Of a stretch of 64,000 nt of DNA, positions 56,298 to 64,000 are shown piece by piece. Both the position numbers and the translations under genes were made by a program. Position 1 is the stretch's first letter. Each line of letters starts with the position of its first letter. Origin of the DNA: Saprospiraceae bacterium (lineage in GTDB: Bacteria > Bacteroidota > Bacteroidia > Chitinophagales > Saprospiraceae). Under the pieces are notes generated by a model. The model was not told the origin of the DNA and ran no database searches. It was given only the letters and a program-made list of their open reading frames with translations. The stretch covers positions 1,054,001 to 1,118,000 of the forward strand of contig JADJPZ010000004.1 in the NCBI GenBank assembly GCA_016713025.1. Reading direction: 5' to 3'.

Positions 56298-56888
56298 TTA
56301 ATCTTCAAAAAGATCATCTAATTTTCCTGTTTTTTTCAATTTTATAAAACATCGTGCGGCAGCTATAACATCAGCTCTTGCATTGCCTGCCGGTCCGTAA
56401 GTCTGGCCAAAACAAGTCCCATGCAATTCAGGAAGGGTAGGATACTTAAAACCACCTCCTTTTGAAGGTATTTTGCAATAATATGTTCCTTCTTCCATCA
56501 GGCAATATCTTTTTTTAGAAAACATATTGATACTTCTTTTTTCCCTGACATATTCTGCTCCCAAAATATTTTCATTATAATTCAGGTTGTGTGCAAAGAT
56601 GAATTCAGCTTTCTCTGCACTTGCTGAAAAATTGTCAAGAATGGTTTGTAACTCAGCCTCCTTTTTTTTTATGTCTTCATCATCAATATGGGCTTTGGTT
56701 TTGGATTTTTCATCTATGGTGAACCCTTTGGCTATCGGGATACAATCAAAATCTTCTATAGGTTTATAGTCATCACCCAATAGTATCCAGCTGATATGTA
56801 TCAACCTGGGCCACGATTGAATCTCCGTAAAATTGGCCTTATAGTTTGTATATGTAGCCATAGCAGAACAATCAAAAATTAAGTACAT
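56298..56888 (-). CDS. DEDD-type exonuclease homologue lacking catalytic residues
   Basis: 196 residues. The overall pattern is that of Bacteroidota DnaQ-like exonucleases (SWPRLIHISWILLGDD, FIFAHNLNYNENILGAEYVR, YYCKIPSKGGGFKYPTLPEL, ADVIAAARCFIKLKKTGKL). But the usual F-D-T-E-T is F-D-C-S-A (Glu replaced by Ser8), the ExoII Asp is Asn105 (NYNENIL), and the ExoIII His is Gly168 (AGNARADV); only Asp6 and Asp173 remain. The reading frame is intact, so the protein may be a nucleic-acid-binding pseudoenzyme. It is 14 bp downstream of the HemC-like gene, same strand. Confidence 0.7.
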   Translation of the reverse strand: MYLIFDCSAMATYTNYKANFTEIQSWPRLIHISWILLGDDYKPIEDFDCIPIAKGFTIDEKSKTKAHIDDEDIKKKEAELQTILDNFSASAEKAEFIFAHNLNYNENILGAEYVREKRSINMFSKKRYCLMEEGTYYCKIPSKGGGFKYPTLPELHGTCFGQTYGPAGNARADVIAAARCFIKLKKTGKLDDLFED

Positions 56889-56902
56889 TGAATCTGAAAT
56901 TT

Positions 56903-57808
56903 TTATTTTGGTAATAATGAATTCATAAGTTTAAGTCCTAATCCTTGAACAATGTTTTGAGAAAAACGAAATTTTGAAAGTGTATTAGCAAAAAAACCAT
57001 GAATATGAAAATTATTTCTTGTGTCTTCATAGCAGTAAACACCAATTTTGTGATGAAACTCCTTTGCAGCTTCTTCTATCACCATTCTTTCATTGTTGAC
57101 TATAGGAACCATTTCCCTGTTATGGATTTTGTTGAGAATTGTTCTTGTGACAAAGTCTTCTTTATGGCAAATATATGCCATCACTCCATGCCCGGGAGCA
57201 GGAATGAGTTCGGATGGATGGATTGAAATATATGACAGTGGTTGGCCATTGTCTTTGTATATCATATGGTAATCCAAGTTGGATATAACAATACCATCTA
57301 TACCTTCAGAAAAAATGTTATTGATATCAGTATTTTGATTATATGTGTATAAAGTAAACGTACTATCTGGAAAAAGTGCGGTCATTTGCACACGCTGTCT
57401 CTCTGAAAAAACTGCAATTTTCCATCCTTTGTGAAGATCAGCTAAACTTGTCGGATGATGAGATTTTGATTTAAATAATACTCCTTCACCTGTATAAAAT
57501 CTTTTAGAAATGGCAGAGATACAAAGACTGTCATGATGTTCAAATATAGGGCATTGATCCAAAGGATAACAAAAGGTATCAATTTTACCATCCCTTACAG
57601 CTTCTACCAATATGGAAAGTTGATCACCCTGAGATTCAATGCCAATGTTTTCTGTGGTACAGCTAATATTACAGTTTTTCAATTCAGATATAAAAAATTG
57701 ATTAATACTTTTCAAATAGTTGTTTACTGTTCCGCCGATTTTCAGGATTTTGTCCAATGAGAAGGATTTATAATTTAGAGATGGGTCCCATTTATTTTGA
57801 AAAAGCAA
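56903..57808 (-). CDS. HemC-like (porphobilinogen deaminase fold) protein without catalytic residues
   Basis: 301 residues. Landmarks line up with hydroxymethylbilane synthase: ILKIGGTVNNYLKSINQFFI (IGT start), IESQGDQ (TxGD), AVRDGKIDTFCYPLDQCPIF (DGxxDxxVHSxKDxP), AISKRFYTGEGVLFKSK, WKIAVFSERQRVQ (for GTSSLRRxxQ), EGIDGIVISNLDY, ELIPAPGHGVMAYI (for PAxGQGAL) and NERMVIEEAAKEFHHKIGVY (for ERxxxxxLxGGCxxPIG). The dipyrromethane Cys of GGC is missing (Phe251 region) and the substrate arginines of SSLRR and RGNVQTR are not kept. It may bind tetrapyrrole-like ligands or be repurposed. Assignment rests on my alignment by eye. Confidence 0.55.
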   Translation of the reverse strand: MLFQNKWDPSLNYKSFSLDKILKIGGTVNNYLKSINQFFISELKNCNISCTTENIGIESQGDQLSILVEAVRDGKIDTFCYPLDQCPIFEHHDSLCISAISKRFYTGEGVLFKSKSHHPTSLADLHKGWKIAVFSERQRVQMTALFPDSTFTLYTYNQNTDINNIFSEGIDGIVISNLDYHMIYKDNGQPLSYISIHPSELIPAPGHGVMAYICHKEDFVTRTILNKIHNREMVPIVNNERMVIEEAAKEFHHKIGVYCYEDTRNNFHIHGFFANTLSKFRFSQNIVQGLGLKLMNSLLPK

Positions 57809-57901
57809 ATATAGTAGTTAAATGGAATTTGTTGGTATATAAATTTCAATTCTTCATAGAAATTTGACTCAATGAATCAAGTTTTCTTTTAACTTTGCAC
57901 G

Positions 57902-58942
57902 ATGGAGTATTCAGCAGTTCAAATTGCAAGTTGGGTTGATGGTGAGATTGAAGGAGATGCATCAGTTTCAATATTTAGCCCTTCCAAAATAGAAGATGCG
58001 AATAAGGGAACTATTACTTTTTTAGGAAATAAAAAGTATACTGAATATATCTACAATACTTCCGCTTCCATAGTACTCGTCGATAAAGCATTTGTGGCTG
58101 AAAAAACAATAAAACCTACATTGATAAGAGTTGATAATGTATATGCTTCACTTGCTATTTTGATGGAAAAATTTAATTCTTCCATGTCGATTCATAAGGG
58201 TATTTCCAATTTGGCGTCAATTGCTTCTGGTGCAATGATAGGAGAAGATACCTGTATTGATGACTTTGTAATAGTCAAGCCTTATGTTAAAATTGGAAAA
58301 AATACAAAGATTTTTGGCCAGGTTTTTATCGGAGATGGTGCGGAGATTGGTGATAATGTAGTATTGTATCCGGGTGTAAAGATATATCATAATTGTATTG
58401 TTGGAAATAACTGTATCATCCATGCCAATGTTGTAATAGGAAGTGATGGCTTTGGTTTTGCCAGAAATGATACCGGTGGATTTGAAAAAATTCCACAAAC
58501 CGGCAATGTAATACTGGAAGACAATGTTGAAATTGGTAGCAATACAGTGATTGACCGCGCATCAATAGGTTCGACCATAATAAAAAAAGGGGCAAAACTA
58601 GATAATCTTATCCAGGTGGCACATAATGTGACAGTGGGTCATCATACGGTAATAGCTGCCCAGACAGGGATTTCTGGAAGTACACAGATAGGTGACGGAT
58701 GTATGATAGGAGGCCAGGCGGGACTGGCCGGGCATATAAAAATTGCTGAAGGTACTTTGATCCAGGCTCAATCAGGAGTAGCATCATCCACTGAAAAAGG
58801 CGCAAAACTATATGGTTCTCCTGCCTTAGATTATCAAAACTATCTAAAATCATATGCTTATTTCAAAAGACTACCTGAAATAATTCAACAACTCAGAGAA
58901 ATTCAAACTAAAGTTGATGTATTGACACAAAAAAACCAATGA
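57902..58942 (+). CDS. lpxD: UDP-3-O-acylglucosamine N-acyltransferase
   Basis: 346 residues, normal length. The N-terminal uridine-binding domain (1-100; GTITFLGNKKYTEYI) is followed by left-handed beta-helix hexapeptide repeats (105-310; IGEDTCIDDFVIVKPYVKIG) with the catalytic-His region LIQVAHNVTVGHHTVIAAQT, and a C-terminal helix (FKRLPEIIQQLREIQTKVDV). It adds the second acyl chain in lipid A synthesis. First gene of the lpxD-lpxC/fabZ-lpxA operon. Confidence 0.95.
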   Translation: MEYSAVQIASWVDGEIEGDASVSIFSPSKIEDANKGTITFLGNKKYTEYIYNTSASIVLVDKAFVAEKTIKPTLIRVDNVYASLAILMEKFNSSMSIHKGISNLASIASGAMIGEDTCIDDFVIVKPYVKIGKNTKIFGQVFIGDGAEIGDNVVLYPGVKIYHNCIVGNNCIIHANVVIGSDGFGFARNDTGGFEKIPQTGNVILEDNVEIGSNTVIDRASIGSTIIKKGAKLDNLIQVAHNVTVGHHTVIAAQTGISGSTQIGDGCMIGGQAGLAGHIKIAEGTLIQAQSGVASSTEKGAKLYGSPALDYQNYLKSYAYFKRLPEIIQQLREIQTKVDVLTQKNQ

Positions 58943-58961
58943 GTATAATTTTTCGCAGGTT

Positions 58962-60362
58962 ATGAGATACAAAAATATCCTTAAAAAAGCAATTAAATTT
59001 TCAGGCATAGGACTGCATACGGGAAAGCTTACAGATGTAACAGTATCTCCTTCAGATATTGGCACAGGCATCAGATTTATAAGAATAGATCTGGATGAAC
59101 AGGTTGAGATAAGTGCCGATGTTGCTCACGTCAGCACCACCAACAGAGGTACAACATTAATATCAGGTCAAACCACAGTATCTACAATTGAACACTTACT
59201 GTCAGCACTGAGTGGTTGTGATATCGAAGATGCAACAATTGAAATTAATGGTCCTGAAGTCCCCATTCTTGATGGATCAGCTATTCAGTATATCAATGCA
59301 TTAACACAAGAAGGTGTTTTAGAAAAGACTGAGAGTACCAAAGAAGTCTTTATCATAGATGAGTCTTTTACTTTTAAAGATGATGAAACAGGAGCAGAGT
59401 ATGAAGTTTTCCCATCTGATGATTTGGAACTGACAGTCATACTGGATTTCGATGATGATACTTTAGGCCCTCTGGTAGCAAAACTTAAAGGAAAAAAGGA
59501 ATTCCAAACTCAAATTGCAAATTCAAGAACTTTCGCCTTTTTGTCTGAAATAGAGCCGTTATTTGATGCAGGTCTCATCAAAGGTGGAGATATTGAAAAT
59601 GCGCTGGTCATTATTGACAAAAATCTTACAGATAGTGAGATGAAATCATTACTGAAAAAACTTGATAAACCTGATGTTTCCATACAAAATGGTGTCATAT
59701 CAAGTACTCCGATGCGTCATAAGAATGAACCAGCCAGACATAAACTGCTTGATTTACTGGGAGACCTTGCATTGGTGGGTCGAGATATTCAGGCAAAAAT
59801 TATTGCAACAAAACCAGGGCACACGTCCAATGTAAAATTAGCCAGATTACTAAAATCCAAATATATAGAATATCGTAAAAATGCCGGCAGACCTATATAT
59901 GATCCCAATAAAGAGCCGGTGATGGACACAGAGACAGTTAAGGGAATGCTGCCTCATCGGTACCCTTTTTTATTAGTGGACAAAGTCATAGAATTGTCTC
60001 AAAACCACATCGTAGGTTTGAAAAATGTTACTTTTAATGAGGGTTTCTTTCAAGGACATTTTCCGGGCAATCCTATATTTCCGGGTGTTCTGCAGATGGA
60101 AGCACTGGCTCAGACAGGAGGTTTGCTTGCTTTATCTCTGATGGAAGAAAAAGGAGTTTATGATACTTATTTTCTCAAAATGGATAATGTAAAATTTAAA
60201 GCAAAAGTAGTGCCCGGAGATACGCTGATCCTTAAAATGGAACTCATGGCACCTATGCGAAGAGGGATTGTCCAGATGATGGGGACGGCATACGTTGGTA
60301 AAAGATTGGTTTCAGAAGGAGAACTGACCGCTCAAATAATAAAAAGACATAATGATCAGTAA
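58962..60362 (+). CDS. lpxC/fabZ: bifunctional LpxC deacetylase / FabZ dehydratase
   Basis: 466 residues, the fused form characteristic of Bacteroidota. LpxC (1-310): IKFSGIGLHTGKLTDVTVSP, zinc ligand His in STIEHLLSALSGCDIEDATI, PILDGSAIQYI, and the C-terminal ARHKLLDLLGDLALVGR and TKPGHTSN. FabZ (320-466): LPHRYPFLLVDKVIEL and GHFPGNPIFPGVLQMEALAQ with the catalytic His and Glu. It joins the first committed step of lipid A with hydroxyacyl-ACP dehydration, letting the two pathways be balanced. It lies 19 bp after lpxD and overlaps lpxA by 11 bp. Confidence 0.97.
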   Translation: MRYKNILKKAIKFSGIGLHTGKLTDVTVSPSDIGTGIRFIRIDLDEQVEISADVAHVSTTNRGTTLISGQTTVSTIEHLLSALSGCDIEDATIEINGPEVPILDGSAIQYINALTQEGVLEKTESTKEVFIIDESFTFKDDETGAEYEVFPSDDLELTVILDFDDDTLGPLVAKLKGKKEFQTQIANSRTFAFLSEIEPLFDAGLIKGGDIENALVIIDKNLTDSEMKSLLKKLDKPDVSIQNGVISSTPMRHKNEPARHKLLDLLGDLALVGRDIQAKIIATKPGHTSNVKLARLLKSKYIEYRKNAGRPIYDPNKEPVMDTETVKGMLPHRYPFLLVDKVIELSQNHIVGLKNVTFNEGFFQGHFPGNPIFPGVLQMEALAQTGGLLALSLMEEKGVYDTYFLKMDNVKFKAKVVPGDTLILKMELMAPMRRGIVQMMGTAYVGKRLVSEGELTAQIIKRHNDQ

Positions 60363-61131
60363 TTTAAGTTATATTCACCCTTCTGCCAAGTTGGGCAAAA
60401 ATGTTGAAGTAGAACCCTTTGCATTTATTGGTCCTAATGTGGAGATTGGCGAAGATACGTGGGTCGGCCCGCACAGCACAGTTTTTGAAGGTTCTTTCAT
60501 TGGAAAAAATTGTAAGATTTTTCCAGGTGCAGTAGTGGGAGCGATACCGCAGGATTTAAAATTTCGCGGAGAAAACTCAACTTTAGTTATTGAAGACAAT
60601 GTCACAGTAAGAGAATGCTGCACTCTCAACAGGGGGACAGAAGCTAGTATGTCTACCAGAATAGGGAAGGGCTCCCTACTGATGGCTTACGTCCATATTG
60701 CGCATGATTGTATAGTGGGCAAAAATTGTATTCTTGCTAATAACGTAAATCTTGCAGGTCATATTGAAATCGGGGATTTTGTAATAGTAGGAGGAGTGAG
60801 TGCTGTTCATCAGTTTGTAAAAATTGGTAATCATGCTATGATCGGAGGAGGATCTTTGGTAAGAAAAGATGTGCCACCATATGTGAAAGCTGCACGTGAA
60901 CCACTTAGTTACGTTGGAGTCAACTCCATCGGACTAAAAAGAAGAGGTTTTACAACGGAACAGATCAATCATATTCAGGATATTTACAGAATTTTATTTG
61001 TAAAAGGACATAACGTCAAAAAAGCTATTGATATCATTGATGCTACGATTCCTGAAACAAATGAAAAAGAATATATATTGCAGTTTTTGGGGCAAGCCGA
61101 TCGTGGGCTGATGAAAGGATTCAAACAATAA
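60352..61131 (+). CDS. lpxA: UDP-N-acetylglucosamine acyltransferase
   Basis: 259 residues. Hexapeptide repeats from the start (YIHPSAKLGKNVEVEPFAFI), LpxA-specific GAIPQDLKFRGENSTLVIED, NRGT, the catalytic His in YVHIAHDCIVGKNCILANNV, then GGVSAVHQFVKIGNHAMIGG and a helical C-terminus. First acyl transfer of lipid A synthesis. Its stop overlaps the ABC gene start by one base. Confidence 0.96.
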   Translation: MISNLSYIHPSAKLGKNVEVEPFAFIGPNVEIGEDTWVGPHSTVFEGSFIGKNCKIFPGAVVGAIPQDLKFRGENSTLVIEDNVTVRECCTLNRGTEASMSTRIGKGSLLMAYVHIAHDCIVGKNCILANNVNLAGHIEIGDFVIVGGVSAVHQFVKIGNHAMIGGGSLVRKDVPPYVKAAREPLSYVGVNSIGLKRRGFTTEQINHIQDIYRILFVKGHNVKKAIDIIDATIPETNEKEYILQFLGQADRGLMKGFKQ

Positions 61132-61748
61132 TGGATAACATAACCGCTTCAAATGTATCCAAAAGATATGGTTTTCAGTGGATCATAAAGGATTTTAATG
61201 CAGTTTTTAATCAGGGTAAGGTTTATGGTATTGCAGGCAAAAATGGAAGTGGAAAATCTACACTCATAAAAATTCTTTCAGGATATCTTACGCCTTCCAA
61301 AGGAAATGTTTCATACCATATCAGTGATAAGAAAATAGTACAAGATCAGGCATATGTTCATATCACACTTGCTGCGCCTTACACTGATTTGATCAATGAA
61401 TACACGTTGAAAGAGATGTTTTTATTCCATCAGAAATTTAAACCATTGAAAGAAAACTTTTCATTAGCAAGATTTGAAGAGGAAATCCAATTGTCCGGGC
61501 AAAAAGACAAATTGCTTGGTCATTTTTCTTCGGGAATGAAACAAAAAATACAGTTGGCATTGTCAGTGTTTTCTGATACATCAATACTATTACTGGATGA
61601 ACCTACTTCTTTTCTTGATGCAAACGCAAAAAAATGGTTTCTGGAAATTTTAACCAAAAACAAAATGGATAGAATTGTTATCATCGCATCCAATGACCAG
61701 TATGACCTGAATTTATGCGACGAAATTATTGAGATCAATAACGAATAA
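61131..61748 (+). CDS. ABC transporter ATP-binding protein
   Basis: 205 residues. Walker A GIAGKNGSGKSTLIKILSG, signature FSSGMKQKIQLALS (S-S-G-M-K-Q variant of LSGGQ), Walker B ILLLDEPTSFLD, H-loop region replaced by IASNDQYDL (Asn in place of the usual His). It is the last gene of the lipid A operon; the TMD partner is not adjacent. The loss of the H-loop histidine could lower ATPase turnover. Confidence 0.88.
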   Translation: MDNITASNVSKRYGFQWIIKDFNAVFNQGKVYGIAGKNGSGKSTLIKILSGYLTPSKGNVSYHISDKKIVQDQAYVHITLAAPYTDLINEYTLKEMFLFHQKFKPLKENFSLARFEEEIQLSGQKDKLLGHFSSGMKQKIQLALSVFSDTSILLLDEPTSFLDANAKKWFLEILTKNKMDRIVIIASNDQYDLNLCDEIIEINNE

Positions 61749-61754
61749 AATTTG

Positions 61755-61783
61755 AAGGCATAGATTTACTCAGTTAATGCCTT
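61755..61783. terminator. possible bidirectional terminator between convergent genes
   Basis: AAGGCAT (61755-61761) and ATGCCTT (61777-61783), 15-nt loop. T runs are weak on both sides. Confidence 0.4.
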
Positions 61784-61794
61784 TGAGTTATACA

Positions 61795-62259
61795 TTATTT
61801 GACAAACTCGTACTCAAATTTAAGTATCTTTAATATACGCTGACCGGTTTTGGTGTTTATATTTTTTAAGTACAAATCAACATCTGTACTCTTCTCATTG
61901 CCTTCTTTTTTGGCACTATCAAAAATTACATTTATTGTGGCTTTTTTGCCCGGTAAAATTTTTCCGACAGGATAATCCAAAGTTGTACAATCACATCCCG
62001 AAACGATGTCGATTTCAATAATATCTGAACCTGTATTGGTGAAAACATAATCAAACTTCTTAATATCACCTTTTTTTAGCTTGCCGAGTTTTATATTTTC
62101 ATTATCAAATGTCATATGCACTCCTTTTATTTGGATAGGTGCTTTAGTGCCTTGGGTGGTGGCAGTTTGTTTCTTGATAGCAGGTTTTGCAGTCTGCGCG
62201 GAACCAACGTAAGACATAAAAACTATAAGTGTAAAAAAGAAATATTTTATGGTTTTCAT
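61795..62259 (-). CDS. exported DUF1573 protein
   Basis: 154 residues. Signal peptide (FFFTLIVFMSYVGSAQ), a Thr/Lys/Ala-rich spacer (20-45) and a DUF1573 Ig-like domain (50-145) with the family core FTNTGSDIIEIDIVSGCDCT, then TLDYPVGKILPGKKATINVI. It is periplasmic and its function is unknown. Unlinked to its neighbours. Confidence 0.88.
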   Translation of the reverse strand: MKTIKYFFFTLIVFMSYVGSAQTAKPAIKKQTATTQGTKAPIQIKGVHMTFDNENIKLGKLKKGDIKKFDYVFTNTGSDIIEIDIVSGCDCTTLDYPVGKILPGKKATINVIFDSAKKEGNEKSTDVDLYLKNINTKTGQRILKILKFEYEFVK

Positions 62260-62539
62260 AATGCTATTTTATTTTAATTATTTTAATAGACGGTGCAAAA
62301 ATGTGAAATGTTACTTATATATTGTCTTATAGTTTTGTTAAAATTTAATTTTACCCTTTTAAGAGTATACATAAACATATTCTTAGAGTATGTTTAAAAT
62401 TTTTCTTAGTTGTAAATCAAGAGATTATGGTTCTGGCGATAAAATAATTAACGAATTTAGTGAGCTAAATGAGGCGATTATTTTGAAGTCAGGTTCATAA
62501 AATATTGATTTTAAGGCAATAAAAAATTTAAAGATACTC
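62260..62539. other. intergenic stretch
   Basis: 280 AT-rich bases; nothing recognised. Confidence 0.4.
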
Positions 62540-63277
62540 TTAATCGTAATACCCATTCATCTTTCTCCACCTCATTTTAAGTACTCCTTTGATGGCTTCA
62601 GACACAATATTGGCGTGCATTTTTGATTTTCCTTTCTCCCTGTCAATAAATGTAATTGGTACTTCTTTTAAAGTAAAGCCTTTGTTCCAGGAGTAAAACT
62701 TCATCTCTATCTGAAATGTATAACCTATAAATTTGATTTTGTCGAGATCAAGGCTTGCTAAAACATGATTTTTGTAACAGATAAAACCTGCAGTGGGATC
62801 ATGCACGGGCATCCATGTCACAGACCTTACATACAAAGATGCAGCGTATGATAATGCTATTCGTTCTTTTGACCAGTTTTTGATATCCCCTCCTTTTACA
62901 TATCGGCTTCCTATAGCTATATCAGCACCGGATTTGCAGCAATCCAACAGCCTGTTTAAGTCCTTTGGATTATGACTGAAATCAGCATCCATTTCAAATA
63001 TATAATCAAAACCATGTGATAGTCCGTACCTGAATCCTGCTATGTAGGCGGTACCCAAACCAAGTTTGCCTTCCCTTTGAATTAAATGCACTCTTGGATT
63101 TTTATCTAACATGGATTTTACAACTTCTCCAGTTCCATCAGGGGAATTGTCATCTACAATTAAAACAGAAAAATCATCAGATTGACTCAATACAGCATCA
63201 ATGACGGCATGAATATTTTCAATTTCATTATAAGTAGGGATGATAACCAGGCAACTTTCCAATTGTATAGAATTCAA
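62540..63277 (-). CDS. polyprenol-phosphate mannosyl/glucosyltransferase (GT2, Dpm1-like)
   Basis: 245 residues, no membrane helix, as in the short Dpm1 type. GT-A motifs: VIIPTYNEIENIHAVIDAVL, LIVDDNSPDGTGEVV, D-x-D in FEMDADFSHNPKDL, IGSRYVKGG, and the end of the domain with EVPITFIDREKGKSKM. It makes a polyprenol-phosphate sugar donor for surface glycans or protein glycosylation, which is common in this phylum. The sugar is unknown. Confidence 0.88.
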   Translation of the reverse strand: MNSIQLESCLVIIPTYNEIENIHAVIDAVLSQSDDFSVLIVDDNSPDGTGEVVKSMLDKNPRVHLIQREGKLGLGTAYIAGFRYGLSHGFDYIFEMDADFSHNPKDLNRLLDCCKSGADIAIGSRYVKGGDIKNWSKERIALSYAASLYVRSVTWMPVHDPTAGFICYKNHVLASLDLDKIKFIGYTFQIEMKFYSWNKGFTLKEVPITFIDREKGKSKMHANIVSEAIKGVLKMRWRKMNGYYD

Positions 63278-63481
63278 TGATTTTTATAATTCGTGCTACT
63301 CTTAATTACTTATACGAAAAAACACATAAAAAATTTTGCAAATATGATAATAAAGAATGATAAATTTACTTTTGACTTATTAAAAATAAAATAAGGCGAA
63401 TAAAGGAGTTATTGCACTTTATTAATAGAATCACTATATATAATTGATATACAGTTTTTTAGTACATAGAATAAAATTATT

Positions 63482-64000
63482 TTACGGACGAACCTCCTGA
63501 ATCATATCATGAATGATCTCTACAACATCTTCAGGATTTGGCTTTGAGAAGTAATCGCCATCGGTTCCATATGGTGTCCTGTGTGGCGCTGCTGTGATGG
63601 TTACTGGTTTTGAATCAAGATATTTATATCCGTTCCATTTTTCCAGAACTTCTCTCATCATAAATGCAGTAGCCCCACCTGGTATGTCTTCGTCTAAGAA
63701 AACCACCCGATTCGTTTTTTTGATAGAATCCAAAATAATTCCTTCCAGATCAAAAGGCATTAAGGTCTGTATATCAATTAGTTCCACTGAGATGTTTAAT
63801 GTTTTGAGTATATCGATGGCTTTTTCAGCTACCCTGACGCAAGACCCATAAGTAACTAAGGTGATATCAGTGCCTTTTAGTAAGACTTCCGGTTTGCCTA
63901 AGGGTATTGTAAATTCAAGTAAATTTTCAGGCATTTTTTCTTTGAGTCTGTATCCGTTCAGGCATTCCACCACTATTCCGGGATCATCTGATTTCAAAAG
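63482..64000 (-). CDS. 2-oxoacid dehydrogenase E1 beta subunit (C-terminal part, cut by window edge)
   Basis: About 172 residues; the N-terminus lies beyond base 64000. The transketolase C-terminal domain is visible: TLVTYGSCVRVAEKAIDILK, then ISVELIDIQTLMPFDLEGII, the FLDEDIPGGATAFMMREVLE stretch and the end ITAAPHRTPYGTDGDYFSKP. This matches branched-chain or pyruvate dehydrogenase E1 beta, possibly the C-terminal half of a Bacteroidota E1 alpha-beta fusion; the start was not available to check. Confidence 0.85.
   Translation of the reverse strand, partial: LLKSDDPGIVVECLNGYRLKEKMPENLLEFTIPLGKPEVLLKGTDITLVTYGSCVRVAEKAIDILKTLNISVELIDIQTLMPFDLEGIILDSIKKTNRVVFLDEDIPGGATAFMMREVLEKWNGYKYLDSKPVTITAAPHRTPYGTDGDYFSKPNPEDVVEIIHDMIQEVRP

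Noticed and set aside
1..64000. tRNA, rRNA or riboswitch genes
   Set aside because: No cloverleaf-like, rRNA or known riboswitch pattern was recognised when reading the intergenic regions; a covariance search was not possible.

Overview
The window is a chromosomal stretch from a member of the Bacteroidota, most likely the Saprospiria (Saprospiraceae-like). The evidence is AT-rich DNA, a SusC/SusD pair, type IX secretion (T9SS) C-terminal tails on secreted proteins, a fused LpxC-FabZ, DUF4293 and DUF1573 proteins, the Bacteroidota form of the oxaloacetate decarboxylase alpha chain, and promoter-like TTTG / TAnnTTTG pairs. The family-level placement is inference; the phylum is well supported. 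No rRNA, tRNA or CRISPR array was seen.

Layout. (1) 1-2.0 kb: a leftward WYL regulator - cas6 - pRiA4b-ORF3-like cluster that runs off the left edge. (2) 2.0-4.6 kb: a gene-poor stretch, a complete IS4-type insertion sequence with matching terminal inverted repeats, and a small coiled-coil protein. (3) 5-9 kb: a leftward cluster of a T9SS-exported beta-propeller, a membrane-bound AraC regulator and a split aspartic protease-PDZ gene. (4) 9.7-15.5 kb: a SusC-SusD-lipoprotein operon. (5) 16-19.3 kb: a broken membrane AraC regulator, a Crp/Fnr regulator and a broken secreted protein. (6) 19.5-22.9 kb: three tightly packed genes, namely a helical protein of unknown function, a TPR-AAA+ ATPase with one in-frame amber codon, and a TPR membrane protein. 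(7) 22.9-39.8 kb: an acetate/propionate island with a DnaQ-like exonuclease, a cNMP/CBS/DUF294 protein, an ArsR regulator, a porin-like protein, a DUF4212 plus SSS symporter, a CrbS-like symporter-histidine kinase with its response regulator, acetyl-CoA synthetase and a propionyl-CoA-synthetase-like enzyme. (8) 39.9-49.4 kb: aspartate ammonia-lyase, a secreted endonuclease I, DUF4293, a FAD oxidoreductase, an intergenic repeat field, a broken YgjP-like metallopeptidase, SerC, an Asp/Glu racemase and a LOG-family protein. (9) 49.8-53.1 kb: the Na+-pumping oxaloacetate decarboxylase operon. (10) 53.4-57.8 kb: aspartokinase (frameshifted as written), a NUC1-type nuclease, a HAD hydrolase, a DEDD exonuclease homologue lacking catalytic residues, and a HemC-like protein lacking catalytic residues. 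(11) 57.9-61.7 kb: lpxD - lpxC/fabZ - lpxA - ABC ATPase. (12) 61.8-64 kb: a DUF1573 protein, a dolichol-phosphate-mannose-synthase-like glycosyltransferase, and the C-terminal end of a 2-oxoacid dehydrogenase E1 beta chain.

How the genes fit together. The acetate island joins uptake (porin, symporter), sensing (SLC5-type kinase) and activation (two AMP-forming acyl-CoA synthetases), with candidate promoters of near-identical sequence before the porin and acs. A Crp/Fnr-like palindrome, TTGTC-N4-GACAA, lies upstream of the SusC operon and again in the region before the split AraC gene, close to a gene for a Crp/Fnr regulator.

Caution. Six frameshifts in five genes can each be repaired by adding one base to a homopolymer run, so part of the apparent pseudogenisation may come from sequencing or assembly error.
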